Assembly: GCF_048551375.1 (NCBI RefSeq) | Contig: NZ_JBLYZJ010000002.1 | Coordinates: 223,408-287,407 of the forward strand | Length of the DNA: 64,000 bases | Reading direction: 5' to 3' | Source: Faucicola sp048551375 | GTDB taxonomy: Bacteria > Pseudomonadota > Gammaproteobacteria > Pseudomonadales > Moraxellaceae | Part shown: one piece after another, positions 9,288 to 18,588 of the stretch | Position numbering within the stretch: the first letter of the stretch is position 1 | Layout: each line of letters begins with the position of its first letter | Translations under genes and position numbers: made by a program | Notes under the pieces: generated by a model | Told to the model about the DNA's origin: nothing | The model's database searches: none | Seen by the model: the letters and a program-made list of their open reading frames with translations, nothing else

Positions 9288-9300
9288 AACCTAATTGGTT
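9288..9300. promoter_or_regulatory. Inverted repeat upstream of cysH, possible operator
   Basis: The perfect dyad AACC-TAATT-GGTT lies 34 bases before the cysH ATG in an AT-rich region. The position suits a regulator of sulfur genes such as the CysB-like protein encoded at 25003-25932, but CysB sites are degenerate and this assignment is an inference. Confidence 0.3.
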
Positions 9301-9334
9301 AGCATAAGCTATCACAAACGAATAGGATAGCGTT

Positions 9335-9970
9335 ATGAGCAACCAACTAAATATCGACCTTGACCAAGCCAATGCCGACTTAAACGGCAAAACCGCCGAA
9401 CAAATCGTAGCATGGGCATTAGCTCAAGGCAAAAACCCCATTATCACCACCAACTTCCGCCCTTACGAAGTCGTGCTACTGGACATGGTCGCCAAGCAAA
9501 AACCTGATATCACCGTATTGTTCGTGGATTCTGGCTACAACACCGATGCCACCTACCGCCACGCCCAAGAGGTTATCAAACGCCTAAACTTGAATGTTAT
9601 CACTTATTTACCAAAGCAAACTGCCAAATGGCGTGATGTCGAGTTTAATGGCGTGCCAAGCGTGAATAACCCTGCTCATGCCAAATTTACCGAGCAAGTC
9701 AAGCTTGAGCCGTTTGGACGTGCGTTAAAAGAAATCGCCCCAGATGTATGGATTAATGCCATTCGTAAAGACCAAACCGAGTTCCGCCAGTCGCTAGACG
9801 TGCTATCAGAAAGTAAAGACGGTGTGTTAAAAGTCGCTCCGTTATTCCATTGGACAGAAAGCGACTTGGAAAAGTATCTAGCGGATAATAACTTGCCGAA
9901 TGAGCATGATTACTTTGACCCTACCAAAGTCGAAGAAAATCGTGAGTGTGGCTTGCATACGCAACTTTAA
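9335..9970 (+). CDS. cysH: Phosphoadenylyl-sulfate reductase CysH
   Basis: A 211-residue adenine nucleotide alpha-hydrolase-like protein that reduces activated sulfate to sulfite using thioredoxin. It has the family core (ITTNFRPYEVVLLDM, VLFVDSGYNTDATYRHA) and the C-terminal redox motif ECGLH. The paired CC...CxxC cysteines that hold the [4Fe-4S] cluster in APS-type reductases are absent, which points to PAPS as the substrate. It is somewhat shorter than E. coli CysH (244 residues). It is preceded by an AGGATAG ribosome site and lies between the cysI operon terminator and cysG. Confidence 0.87.
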   Translation: MSNQLNIDLDQANADLNGKTAEQIVAWALAQGKNPIITTNFRPYEVVLLDMVAKQKPDITVLFVDSGYNTDATYRHAQEVIKRLNLNVITYLPKQTAKWRDVEFNGVPSVNNPAHAKFTEQVKLEPFGRALKEIAPDVWINAIRKDQTEFRQSLDVLSESKDGVLKVAPLFHWTESDLEKYLADNNLPNEHDYFDPTKVEENRECGLHTQL

Positions 9971-9992
9971 TTAACGTCTAAATGATGTTGCA

Positions 9993-10018
9993 GGGGGGGG
10001 TAGCGAAACGTTACCCAC
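9993..10018. repeat. G8 tract joined to a GTGGGTAACG-family repeat
   Basis: Eight consecutive G (9993-10000) are followed by TAGCGAAACGTTACCCACC, the reverse complement of the GTGGGTAACGTTT repeat also seen at 24917-24945, 54094-54128 and 54343-54368. It lies in the cysH-cysG spacer, about 60 bases before the cysG ATG. Confidence 0.6.
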
Positions 10019-10059
10019 CTTATTTACTTTAAAATATGGCTAAATTGGCTTGAGAAAAA

Positions 10060-11523
10060 ATGAATACCTTACCCCTATTTTTTAAACTCGAAAACCGCCC
10101 TGTGCTTATCATTGGCGGTGGTGACGTGGCATTGCGAAAAGCCGATTTGCTCGATAAAGCAGGGGCGGTGATTACCTTTGTCGCTCCCCACTATGAAGAC
10201 CGTCTAGTTGCTCAATTTGGCACTGAAAGTAGCAATAGTCGCCATACTTTGATTACCGATGTTTATCACGAAAAATACCTTGATAAACAAACCATCGTTA
10301 TCGCCTGTACCAATGATAAAGCGGTGAATGAGCAGATTTTTACCGATTGTGAGGCTCGCTTTCTCCCTGTCAATGTGGTCGATAATCCGCCACTTTGCAC
10401 CTTTATTTTTCCTGCTATCATTGACCGTGACCCCATCACCATTGCGGTGTCGAGTAGTGGCAAAGCCCCAGTATTGGCAAGGCTATTGCGTGCCAAAATC
10501 GAAACCATGATACCGCCCCAATATGGCAAATTGGCAGGGCTGGCAGGGCGATACCGTGATAAAGTCAAACAAGCCCTACCCAATGTCACCGCACGGCGTA
10601 AGTTTTGGGAAGAAGTGTTTGAGGGCAATATTGGCGAGGCAGTTTTAGCAGAAAAACTAATCGAGAATGAATTGGTTGAAAATGTAAATAGCCTAAGCAA
10701 AACAGAACAATCACTCGAAGCCCTATTACAAAGACATACCCAAGCCAATCAACAACTTAGCCAACCAGTTAGCCAAGCAAGCAATCAAGAAAAACTCGGC
10801 AAAGTCTATATCGTGGGGGCAGGGGCAGGTGACCCAGATTTGCTCACCTTTAAGGCGTTGCGGTATATGCAACGGGCGGATATCGTGTTTTATGATAATT
10901 TGGTATCGCCACAGATTTTGGACTTGTGTCGCCGTGATGCCACCAAGATTTATGTGGGTAAAAAAGCCAGTAATCATGCGGTCGCACAAGCCGATATCAA
11001 TGCGTTATTGGTCAAACACGCCAAGCAAGGCAAGCGAGTATTACGCCTAAAAGGGGGCGACCCGTATGTATTTGGTCGAGGTGGGGAAGAGGCTGAGGCA
11101 TTGGTTGAGGCAGGCGTGGATTTTGAGGTGGTGGCAGGGATTACCTCAGCTATCGCAGGGGCGAGTGGGGCAGGGATTCCGCTGACCCACCGTGATTACG
11201 CCCAGTCGGTCAAGTTCGTCACCGCTTGCCTCAAGACCGATAGCATGAATGATAACTTTGCTGATTTATTGGATGATACGCAGACGGTGGTGTTTTATAT
11301 GGGGTTAAAACAGCTTGATAGGCTGACCCAAGGGCTGATTAAGGCTGGTAAAAAGCCGACCACGCCAATCGCCATTGTATCGAATGCCAGTCTGCCGAAT
11401 CAGCAAGTGTTGACAGGAACGCTTACCGATATCGTGGAGAAGCAAGCGGTGGCGAATCTGCCTGCCCCTGCGTTGCTGATTATGGGGAATGTGGTTACGT
11501 TGCATGAAAAATTGGCAAAATAG
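10060..11523 (+). CDS. cysG: Siroheme synthase CysG (fused dehydrogenase/ferrochelatase and methyltransferase)
   Basis: A 487-residue multifunctional enzyme that makes siroheme from uroporphyrinogen III for the neighbouring reductase. Residues 1-~205 are the precorrin-2 dehydrogenase/sirohydrochlorin ferrochelatase half, with an NAD-binding GGGDVALRKAD near residue 20. Residues ~245-487 are the SAM-dependent uroporphyrinogen III methyltransferase (VYIVGAGAGDPDLLT, RLKGGDPYVFGRGGEE, GITSAIAGASGAGIPLTHR). The linker between the halves (about 205-245) is variable, Gln/Ser-rich, and contains the short repeat encoding NSLSK (residues 210-214) that recurs in prmC and the MoeB-like gene. The length matches the usual fused form. 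Confidence 0.92.
   Translation: MNTLPLFFKLENRPVLIIGGGDVALRKADLLDKAGAVITFVAPHYEDRLVAQFGTESSNSRHTLITDVYHEKYLDKQTIVIACTNDKAVNEQIFTDCEARFLPVNVVDNPPLCTFIFPAIIDRDPITIAVSSSGKAPVLARLLRAKIETMIPPQYGKLAGLAGRYRDKVKQALPNVTARRKFWEEVFEGNIGEAVLAEKLIENELVENVNSLSKTEQSLEALLQRHTQANQQLSQPVSQASNQEKLGKVYIVGAGAGDPDLLTFKALRYMQRADIVFYDNLVSPQILDLCRRDATKIYVGKKASNHAVAQADINALLVKHAKQGKRVLRLKGGDPYVFGRGGEEAEALVEAGVDFEVVAGITSAIAGASGAGIPLTHRDYAQSVKFVTACLKTDSMNDNFADLLDDTQTVVFYMGLKQLDRLTQGLIKAGKKPTTPIAIVSNASLPNQQVLTGTLTDIVEKQAVANLPAPALLIMGNVVTLHEKLAK
10686..10700. repeat. AAATAGCCTAAGCAA repeat inside cysG
   Basis: A 15-base copy of a sequence found also at 28606-28622, 29185-29198 (13 bases) and 29585-29602. Here it encodes N-S-L-S-K in the linker between the two CysG domains. 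Confidence 0.6.
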
Positions 11524-11532
11524 CAAATAATT

Positions 11533-12570
11533 TTATTTATCGTCCAAAATCCTATCAATGATGTCTTTTGCCGTTCCACTTTTTGCCAATCGTGCATTTT
11601 GCCCTGCCCACAGTGACGAAAATTCATCACTCGCCATACTTTCCGCTTTTGCCTTAATCGGATTAGTCACGAATGACGCATGCGGAAAGGGTGGGGCAGA
11701 CGCACTCACATAGCCCATCTCACGCATAAAGCGATTGACAATCCCACGAGCCAACCCACCACTAAACACATTGGTCAAGGCAGTATGTTCCGCTTGCTCA
11801 CTTTGCAACGCTTGACGGTGAAAGTCCTTGGTATCACATTCATCCGCCAGTAGGAACGCTGTTCCCACTTGCACCGCACTCGCCCCAAGAGCAAAGGCGG
11901 ATTTTGCCGTGATAGCATCGCTAATGCCACCAGCCCCAATCACAGGCACGTTCACCGCTTTGACGATATTCGGCAATAGGCTAAATGTTCCCATCTGTAA
12001 TGTGACATCTTGGCTCAAAAAATGCCCACGATGTCCGCCTGCCTCTAGCCCTTGAGCGATAATCATATCCGCCCCATTCGCCTCAAGCCAGCGAGCTTCA
12101 GCCACTGTGGTAGCGGTGGATAGCACGATTGCCCCTGCTTGTTTGACAATGTTTAGCAAACTTGGTTCTGGCAAACCAAAATGAAAGCTCACCACAGGTA
12201 CTTTCAAATCCGCCACCAATTCGGCTTGTTCACGCCCAAATGGTTGCCGTCCGCCAGTGGTGGCGATGTTGTCTTTGGTTAAGCCAAATTTATCATAATA
12301 GGGCTGTAACGCCTCAAACCATGTTTGTTGCATGGATTCGGTGTATTCGGATTGTTTATGGGCAAAAAAATTGACATTAAAAGGGCTATCAGTTGCCCCT
12401 TTAATGGTGTGAATTTCAGTTTCGATTTTATCAAGGCTTAACATCGCACACGGCAATGAGCCAAGCCCACCTGCTTGACACACCGCAATGGCAAGCTTGC
12501 TATCTTGCACGCCTGCCATTGGGGCTTGAATCAAGGGATGGGTCAAGGATAAGCGATTAATCAAATTCAT
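11533..12570 (-). CDS. Nitronate monooxygenase (2-nitropropane dioxygenase family)
   Basis: A 345-residue FMN-dependent TIM-barrel protein of the nitronate monooxygenase family, which oxidises alkyl nitronates such as propionate 3-nitronate. Visible signatures are LIQAPMAGVQDSKLA at the start, the AQGLEAGGHRG segment containing the catalytic histidine region, PVIGAGGISDA and a phosphate-binding ALGASAVQVGTAFL. The frame is open upstream to 12636, but those residues lie within the transporter gene and are unlike the family; ATG 12570 is preferred. It overlaps the end of the upstream permease gene by 14 bases, so the two form an operon. Its substrate is not known. Confidence 0.87.
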   Translation of the reverse strand: MNLINRLSLTHPLIQAPMAGVQDSKLAIAVCQAGGLGSLPCAMLSLDKIETEIHTIKGATDSPFNVNFFAHKQSEYTESMQQTWFEALQPYYDKFGLTKDNIATTGGRQPFGREQAELVADLKVPVVSFHFGLPEPSLLNIVKQAGAIVLSTATTVAEARWLEANGADMIIAQGLEAGGHRGHFLSQDVTLQMGTFSLLPNIVKAVNVPVIGAGGISDAITAKSAFALGASAVQVGTAFLLADECDTKDFHRQALQSEQAEHTALTNVFSGGLARGIVNRFMREMGYVSASAPPFPHASFVTNPIKAKAESMASDEFSSLWAGQNARLAKSGTAKDIIDRILDDK

Positions 12571-13975
12571 GGTGGACTGGTGCAGGACGTTTAAAACCAC
12601 CTGTTTTGTACGCAAGATAAACAATACCCAACGCACCCCAAATCAAGCCTGCAGTCAACGCATGGTCATCAACTTCTAACCATAATAATGCGACTGCAAT
12701 AAACCCTAACAATGGCATGATAATGAAAGAGAAAATCTCACCAATACTATGACGGCGACCATCTCGCATCGCATATTTGGCAATCACTGATAAATTCACA
12801 AAGCTAAATGCCGTCAATGCACCAAAGCTAATCAATGAAATAACCAAATCTAAATCCATAAAACCTGCAGTCAATGCGATTAATCCCACAAGTAGAATAT
12901 TATAAGTGGGTACACGCAAATTTTGGCTAATATGACCAAAGAATTTTTTATTAATTACATTGTCACGACCCATCACATACATCAAGCGAGATACCCCTGC
13001 ATGGGCTGAAATACCTGATGCCATGACAGTGACGATGGCAAAATATAACACGATACTTTGGACAAATGCCCCACCGATTGCCAATAAAATGTCTGGTTGA
13101 GTGGCTTCAACATCCGCAAAGTATTTTTCTGGTGCAGAAGGGAAATATAATTGCATAAAATACGTTGCCACAATAAATAGCACACCTGCAATCAGTGACG
13201 TTAATACAATCGCTTTTGGTAACGTTTTTTTCACATCTTTGGTTTCTTCTGCCAATGAACTTAACGCATCAAACCCAGTAAATGAGAAACACAAAATCGT
13301 TGCCCCAGTAATTAACTTACCAACATCTGACATCTCGCTCCAAAATGGACGCATACTACCCAGTGCATACGCATTGGCTTGTAGGCTCATTTGACCATCT
13401 GCATTAATACCTATACTTAGGCTTTGATACATCAAATAAATGAAGTATAAAATCACCGCAATTTGAATAAATACAATCCAACTATTAAACTGAGCAACGA
13501 ATTTTGCACCACGTAAATTCACCCCAGTCATCAAAGCAGTCAGACCAATGACCCATACCCAATGATTGACAGCAGGAAACAAGGCTTCAAGATAAATCAC
13601 TGCCAAAATAATGTTTACCATTGGTGACATCAAATAATCTAACAAAGATGACCAACCGACCAAAAATCCTGCATTGGGATGAATGGCTTGTTGCGTATAA
13701 GTATATGCTGAACCTGACGATGGGTATTTGCGAATCATATGCCCATAGCTAAACGAAGTCAGCAAAATAGCAGCTAACGCAAAGATATACGACATGGGAA
13801 CATGTCCGATACTAGCTTCTGAAACCATACCGAACGTATCAAAAAGTGTCATTGGCTGAATATACGCCAAACCAATAATGATAATATGCCATAGCCCAAG
13901 ATTGCGATGAAGCGAACCTGTCGCCTCAGGAATTTCTGGAACTACCTCAGATGGGGTGGGGGTGTATTGTGTCAA
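12557..13975 (-). CDS. APC-superfamily amino acid/amine permease, PuuP-like
   Basis: A 472-residue inner-membrane transporter of the amino acid-polyamine-organocation superfamily with about 12 hydrophobic segments. The N-terminal cytoplasmic stretch is followed by a family-typical GLAYIQPMTLFDTFG, and the YPSSGSAYTYTQQ motif of helix 3 is clear. The central SFTGFDALSSLAEETKD segment is typical of this branch, which includes the putrescine importer PuuP. A polyamine substrate would fit the putrescine catabolic genes at 58.6-61.5 kb, but that is an inference. It is transcribed with the nitronate monooxygenase gene downstream (14-base overlap) and has a 232-base upstream spacer with no gene. Confidence 0.85.
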   Translation of the reverse strand: MTQYTPTPSEVVPEIPEATGSLHRNLGLWHIIIIGLAYIQPMTLFDTFGMVSEASIGHVPMSYIFALAAILLTSFSYGHMIRKYPSSGSAYTYTQQAIHPNAGFLVGWSSLLDYLMSPMVNIILAVIYLEALFPAVNHWVWVIGLTALMTGVNLRGAKFVAQFNSWIVFIQIAVILYFIYLMYQSLSIGINADGQMSLQANAYALGSMRPFWSEMSDVGKLITGATILCFSFTGFDALSSLAEETKDVKKTLPKAIVLTSLIAGVLFIVATYFMQLYFPSAPEKYFADVEATQPDILLAIGGAFVQSIVLYFAIVTVMASGISAHAGVSRLMYVMGRDNVINKKFFGHISQNLRVPTYNILLVGLIALTAGFMDLDLVISLISFGALTAFSFVNLSVIAKYAMRDGRRHSIGEIFSFIIMPLLGFIAVALLWLEVDDHALTAGLIWGALGIVYLAYKTGGFKRPAPVHHEFD

Positions 13976-14207
13976 CGTTACCTTTCTCCTATACCTCGTG
14001 TCAAATTATGGACAGTATGACAAATTGACAAGTGGGTGAAATACATTGCGATCAATCATGGTATTAGACCGCTTTCCAAACCACTAAGTAGCATGGGTTA
14101 CAAAGCGTTTTATTGAATGATTAATCGCACTAACAGCTAAAAAGTTTGCCATTATAGCCAAAAAATTACAGGTATAAAACAAAAAATTAGCGTTTGCGTA
14201 ACCACGT

Positions 14208-15164
14208 TTATAGCATTGAAGCAGAATACGTAATGCCTTTCCTTTCATATACATCATAAATCGCTTGCAGTAACGGCTGAATCAGTGGATTGGTTTGATG
14301 AGCCAACAGATTCATAAATATCGGAGCAGTGGCATTTTCATGGCGTAGGCGGTGATAATGAATTTGTGAAGTACGTACTGTTTTGAGGCTATCAGGTACA
14401 ATCGTGATACCCTCACTGGCGGCCACCAAACCCAAAGCGATTTGAATATCTCGAACTTTATGGGTATTTTTGGGTTTTAGGCGATGTTGCTCAAATAAGC
14501 TCAATAAAGGATCAGTTTCTAAGCGGTCAGCTTGTTGGGGCAAAGGGGTGCGATGATACAAAATAATCGTTTCTTCCATCAGCTCTGCCAATGCCACCCC
14601 TTGGTCTGCCTGTCGACTCGCCAACGGATGAGCGATTGGCAAAGCCACCACAAAGCGTTCATGGCGTAAAAAAATTTGTCGAATAAACGAATCGGTATGC
14701 CGAAAACGACTAAACCCCACATCAATTTCCCCAGACTTGAGGGCAGTTAATTGCTGGTCGGAGCTGATTTCTACCAATTTAATATCAAGGTTGGGTAAAT
14801 CGGCTTTGAGGGTCGAAATAATTTCTGGTAACAGCCCATACAGCACTGAAGCCACAAAGCCAATCGTTAGATGATTGTTTGCAATCGGTGAGGCAAAGCG
14901 TTGGGTCATTTGATTGATTTGGTCTAATTGTGCCAATAACGGCTCAATTTGTTTGAGATAAAACTCACCGACAGGCGTTAAACGTAACGGACGGTGATAA
15001 CGGTCTATCAGCTCAACACCTAAACATTGTTCTAATTGTTGGACATGACGACTGAGTGACGGCTGTGAAATGCCTAGCTGTTGGGCGGTTTGGCTAAAAC
15101 TGCCAAATTTTGCCACCTGTAAAAAAATTTGTAACTGTATCAGCGTGGGATAGTCAGCGATCAT
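14208..15164 (-). CDS. LysR-family transcriptional regulator
   Basis: A 318-residue LysR-type regulator. The N-terminal winged helix-turn-helix covers residues ~8-66 (LQIFLQVAKFGSFSQTAQQLGISQPSLSRHVQQLE), followed by a substrate-binding domain from about residue 95 (LTIGFVASVLYGLLPEI). The effector domain resembles the group that regulates aromatic or amine degradation (DVGFSRFRHTDSFIRQIFL), but the effector cannot be assigned. It is divergent from the DUF805 gene and upstream, on the same strand, of the permease-nitronate monooxygenase pair, so either is a plausible target. Confidence 0.9.
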   Translation of the reverse strand: MIADYPTLIQLQIFLQVAKFGSFSQTAQQLGISQPSLSRHVQQLEQCLGVELIDRYHRPLRLTPVGEFYLKQIEPLLAQLDQINQMTQRFASPIANNHLTIGFVASVLYGLLPEIISTLKADLPNLDIKLVEISSDQQLTALKSGEIDVGFSRFRHTDSFIRQIFLRHERFVVALPIAHPLASRQADQGVALAELMEETIILYHRTPLPQQADRLETDPLLSLFEQHRLKPKNTHKVRDIQIALGLVAASEGITIVPDSLKTVRTSQIHYHRLRHENATAPIFMNLLAHQTNPLIQPLLQAIYDVYERKGITYSASML

Positions 15165-15367
15165 AAAATTATGCTATTCTACAAAAATAGAGAAAAATGG
15201 TCATTACAAAAAATAATTTTTTGGCAAGGTTTTTGCAAGATATAAATTTTAACAAGTAATAACAATTGACATAAATAACTGACAATTTTTGCCAACAATA
15301 CTAACAAAAATTGCATTTTATCTCATATTTATGACATTTGATACCAAATTATAAGGAGCGATAACAA

Positions 15368-16384
15368 ATGGCAATAAAATTTCCAAGCAAAAAACCAAAA
15401 CAAGATATTTCATTGGATAACTCTCCTTATACCGCCCCTCGCACAGAAATCACCGCCATCAATACAGGCTATGATGGTCAGTATAATGACAGTAAATTCT
15501 ACTCATGGAATGGACGCATTGGACGCATACAATATATTGCTTATCCTACCATGTTTGGTTTGGTTGCCATGCTGATTATGATGGTCGTGTTTATGGCAAT
15601 GGGTGGTATGGCAAGCATTGCCAGTGGTAGTGTATCGGATAGCCTATCAGGTGGATTGGTTGGGTTGTTTATGTTACTGATGCTTGGCATGACGTATATT
15701 CAATTTGCCACCAGTAAACGCCGATTGAATGATTTAAATCGTACAGGTTGGTTATCGTTATTATTATTTGTCCCGATTGCTAGTTTATTGTTATATATTT
15801 ATTTGTTGGCGATGAAAGGTGACGAGGGTATCAATGACTATGGGTTACCACCTGCACCACCCAGTCGAGCGACCATTATCATTGGTATCGTATTGCCGCT
15901 AGTGGGTGTGGCATTGATTGGGATTTTGGCGGCCATTGCGATTCCTGCCTATCAAGATTATGTCGAACGTGCCAAAGAGCAATCCTCACAAGTGGATGAT
16001 AATAGTGCCACGACCGCACCAGTCGCCCCAACCGATACCGCCCCTGCCAGTGGCGTAATACCTGCATCCGTGGTATTGCCCTCTGTGACCACCGTCCCTG
16101 CCACCGAACCAGCCCAGTCTGCCAATGATGACTTGACAAAACCTGTGATGGTGGATAAAGAAGCCAATAAGGAAAATGGTAAAACAGCCGAAACCAAACC
16201 TAGTGATGCCCCTGCTGACGCAAAACCAACCAGTGACAAACCAGAAAAATCCAAAGGCACAGAAGTGGCATTTGCCGAACCCAATAAGCCTGCCAATAAA
16301 GCCAGTGGAAATGGCAATAGTTCTAGTATGTCGTATGAGGAATTTGTCAAAGCGTCCGAACAGCCTATTTTTGCTGATAGGTAG
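15368..16384 (+). CDS. DUF805 membrane protein with a Pro/Ala/Lys-rich tail
   Basis: A 338-residue protein. Residues ~45-200 match the DUF805 inner-membrane family, with the typical entry motif WNGRIGRIQY and about four hydrophobic segments. The last ~130 residues are low-complexity, rich in Ala, Pro, Thr and Lys, and probably extracytoplasmic or disordered. The start has a good ribosome site (AAGGAG, 8 bases before the ATG). The DUF805 function is unknown. It directly precedes a MITE and the RDD-MoxR operon. Confidence 0.85.
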   Translation: MAIKFPSKKPKQDISLDNSPYTAPRTEITAINTGYDGQYNDSKFYSWNGRIGRIQYIAYPTMFGLVAMLIMMVVFMAMGGMASIASGSVSDSLSGGLVGLFMLLMLGMTYIQFATSKRRLNDLNRTGWLSLLLFVPIASLLLYIYLLAMKGDEGINDYGLPPAPPSRATIIIGIVLPLVGVALIGILAAIAIPAYQDYVERAKEQSSQVDDNSATTAPVAPTDTAPASGVIPASVVLPSVTTVPATEPAQSANDDLTKPVMVDKEANKENGKTAETKPSDAPADAKPTSDKPEKSKGTEVAFAEPNKPANKASGNGNSSSMSYEEFVKASEQPIFADR

Positions 16385-16390
16385 GATAAA

Positions 16391-16515
16391 TAGGACTTAC
16401 GCAAAAATGCCATTTGTAGGTTGGGTGGAAGAATGACACCCAACATAAACTATTGAAATTGTTGGGTATCGCAAGCTCTACCCAACCTACGATTTGGTTA
16501 AATACGTAAGTCCTA
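16391..16515. mobile_element. 125-bp MITE with 11-bp perfect terminal inverted repeats
   Basis: The ends TAGGACTTACG (16391-16401) and CGTAAGTCCTA (16505-16515) are perfect inverted copies. ATAAATA occurs on the left flank and AATAAATAA on the right, a possible target duplication with imperfect placement. The interior (16416-16490) is a 75-base inverted repeat unit that starts GTAGGTTGGGT and ends ACCCAACCTAC, and it recurs without these termini at 55090-55164. No coding capacity. The form fits a non-autonomous element moved by a transposase encoded elsewhere. Confidence 0.7.
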
Positions 16516-16543
16516 ATAAATAAACTTTTATAATAGACCCATT

Positions 16544-17314
16544 ATGATTGATAATCTTATTTACCAACAGACCCCAGAAGGCGTGGAGCTATCCTTGATG
16601 CCCGCAGGGATTCTGCCAAGGGCAGGGGCATGGATACTGGATTTTTGTATCCGTATGGGGGTGTTGTACGCCCTTAGCCTTGTGTTTGGCATGTTGGGTG
16701 ATGTGGGAATGGGGTTGTTATTGATTAGCTATTTTCTGCTCGATTGGTTTTATCCTGTGTTTTTTGAGGTGTTTAGACAAGGTCAAACCATCGGTAAAAA
16801 ACAGTTTGGTATTCAAGTTTGTCAAGATGATGGCACACCAATTCGCTGGCAAGCCTCAATGATTCGCAATTTGTTAAGGGTGGCGGATTTTTTGCCGTTT
16901 GGCTATTTTTCAGCGATTGTCAGTATGCTGTTTAATCCATCTTCCAAACGTTTAGGTGATATGGTGGCAGGGACGTTGGTGGTGTATGTTGAGGACGCTG
17001 AACTGGGCTATGCCATTCCTGTGGCGACTGCCGTGGCATTGCCGATGCCATTACAGCTTGATGAGCAACAGGCGATTTTGGCATTTGCTGAGCGTGCCAG
17101 TCAGTTACCTCGCCAACGTGCCAATGAGTTGGCAGAGATTTTGGACGGTGTGGCAGGCTATCAGCGTGATATGCCAAGTCATATTATCGGCTATGCCAAT
17201 CAAATTATTGGGCAAGCAGGTCAAGTGGCTGATGCGGTCATTCAACAAGGGCAAAATCAACAGGGACAAAATCAACAGGGACAAAGTACCGCTCCAGCGA
17301 GGTTTTCGTCTTGA
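16544..17314 (+). CDS. RDD-family membrane protein
   Basis: A 256-residue inner-membrane protein with an RDD domain at residues ~20-150. It shows the hallmark Arg in the first helix (LPRAGAWILDFCIR), the GQTIGKKQFGIQV motif and the closing SSKRLGDMVAGTLVV. The RDD family is of uncertain function and has been linked to transport. The C-terminal ~100 residues are Gln/Ala-rich and end in a Q-G-Q-N-Q tandem repeat. It is the first gene of the operon that continues through SpoIIM-like, DUF4129, DUF4350, MoxR and DUF58 genes; the next gene's TTG start overlaps its stop. Confidence 0.85.
   Translation: MIDNLIYQQTPEGVELSLMPAGILPRAGAWILDFCIRMGVLYALSLVFGMLGDVGMGLLLISYFLLDWFYPVFFEVFRQGQTIGKKQFGIQVCQDDGTPIRWQASMIRNLLRVADFLPFGYFSAIVSMLFNPSSKRLGDMVAGTLVVYVEDAELGYAIPVATAVALPMPLQLDEQQAILAFAERASQLPRQRANELAEILDGVAGYQRDMPSHIIGYANQIIGQAGQVADAVIQQGQNQQGQNQQGQSTAPARFSS
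17246..17286. repeat. 15-bp tandem repeat in the RDD gene tail
   Basis: Units of 15 bases (CARGGRCAAAATCAA) occur two full times and a third partly, encoding Q-G-Q-N-Q units at the C-terminus of the RDD protein. The in-frame unit length means copy-number change would alter tail length without breaking the frame. Confidence 0.7.
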
Positions 17315-18588
17315 ATACCACTGTGCTAAAAAATACCAATACTCATGCTAAATCGGATACCAAGCCCCAATGGCAACATCAGTCTCATGCGGTGGTGGCA
17401 GTCAAACAGGCAAGTTTTGTCAATCGTTATCAGTCGGTATGGCAACAGTTTGACCAATTATGTGAAGCATTGGGCGTGGAAATCAGCACCCAAGTGACCC
17501 AAGTCAATCACGCCAATCAGCCACATCAACATATTCAGCTCAAAACCCAAGCCAAAAAATCTGCCAAATCCACTCAACAAGCCTATCCGATGATACGGCT
17601 ATACCGCCAAATTTGTCAGCATTATGCCCTTGCCAAACAACGCCATTATAGCCCCCAGTTGGTCGCCCAGTTGCACCAACGAGTAATGGTGGGTCATCAG
17701 CTAATTTATCAAACCCAATCGAGCTATATTGATAAGTTTTTGGATTTTGTGTTTTATATTTTCCCTGCACGTCTGCGTCAACATCAACGTTTGTTTTGGT
17801 TGGCATTTGCGTTGTTTTATGTGCCGTTGATTTTGATGTTAATTGGCTGTTATCTCAATCAAGAATTGATTTATAGTGTGATGTCGCCTGACCAAGTGGC
17901 GGAAATGGAGTTTATGTATAACCCTGCCAATATGAATATTGGGCGAGGTTCTGACCGCCAAGCCGACACCGATATGATGATGTTTGGGGTGTATATTTAT
18001 AATAATATCAGCATCGATTTTCAGATGTATGCGTCTGGGTTGTTTGCTGGGATTGGGACGATTATCAGCACGCTTTATAATGGTGTGGTGATTGGAGCGG
18101 TGGCAGGGCATTTGACCCAGTTGGGCTATAGTGATACGTTTTGGTCATTTGTGTGTGGGCATAGTTCGTTTGAGTTGACCGCTTGTGTGATTGCCAGTAC
18201 CGCAGGATTGCGACTGGCTCAAGCGTTGATTGCCCCAGCCCCTTATAGCCGTAAAGATGCCTTTCGGGTCGCAGGTAAGCAGAGTATTCAAATTTTGCTA
18301 GGTGCAGGCTTGATGACATTTTTGGCAGCCTTTATTGAGGCGTTTTGGTCGTCTTCTCAGATGATTCCCAGTGAGGTCAAATATGCGGTGGCGTTGGTAT
18401 TATGGACATTGGTCGGTTATTATCTGACAATGGCAGGGCGAGGTCATCCGATAGCCGAGGCGATGACACTGGCAGAAGTGGATAGCCTTGCTAATACGCA
18501 ACCTAACACTAAGACTACGACTAAGAATAAGACCCAGCAAACCGCACAACCAAACCATTTAAACGCAGAGCCTAAGGAGCAAGGCTGA
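17311..18588 (+). CDS. SpoIIM-like (stage II sporulation protein M family) membrane protein
   Basis: A 425-residue membrane protein of the SpoIIM/DUF95 family. Residues 1-~140 are cytoplasmic and Gln/His-rich; residues ~150-370 hold the membrane region with the recognisable block from YNNISIDFQMYASGLFAGIG to GHSSFELTACVIASTAGLRLA. The tail is Thr/Lys/Gln-rich. In non-sporulating proteobacteria this family occurs in MoxR/DUF58 operons, where its role is unknown. The only reasonable start is TTG 17311, which overlaps the previous stop (TTGA), so translation is probably coupled. Confidence 0.83.
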   Translation: MNTTVLKNTNTHAKSDTKPQWQHQSHAVVAVKQASFVNRYQSVWQQFDQLCEALGVEISTQVTQVNHANQPHQHIQLKTQAKKSAKSTQQAYPMIRLYRQICQHYALAKQRHYSPQLVAQLHQRVMVGHQLIYQTQSSYIDKFLDFVFYIFPARLRQHQRLFWLAFALFYVPLILMLIGCYLNQELIYSVMSPDQVAEMEFMYNPANMNIGRGSDRQADTDMMMFGVYIYNNISIDFQMYASGLFAGIGTIISTLYNGVVIGAVAGHLTQLGYSDTFWSFVCGHSSFELTACVIASTAGLRLAQALIAPAPYSRKDAFRVAGKQSIQILLGAGLMTFLAAFIEAFWSSSQMIPSEVKYAVALVLWTLVGYYLTMAGRGHPIAEAMTLAEVDSLANTQPNTKTTTKNKTQQTAQPNHLNAEPKEQG

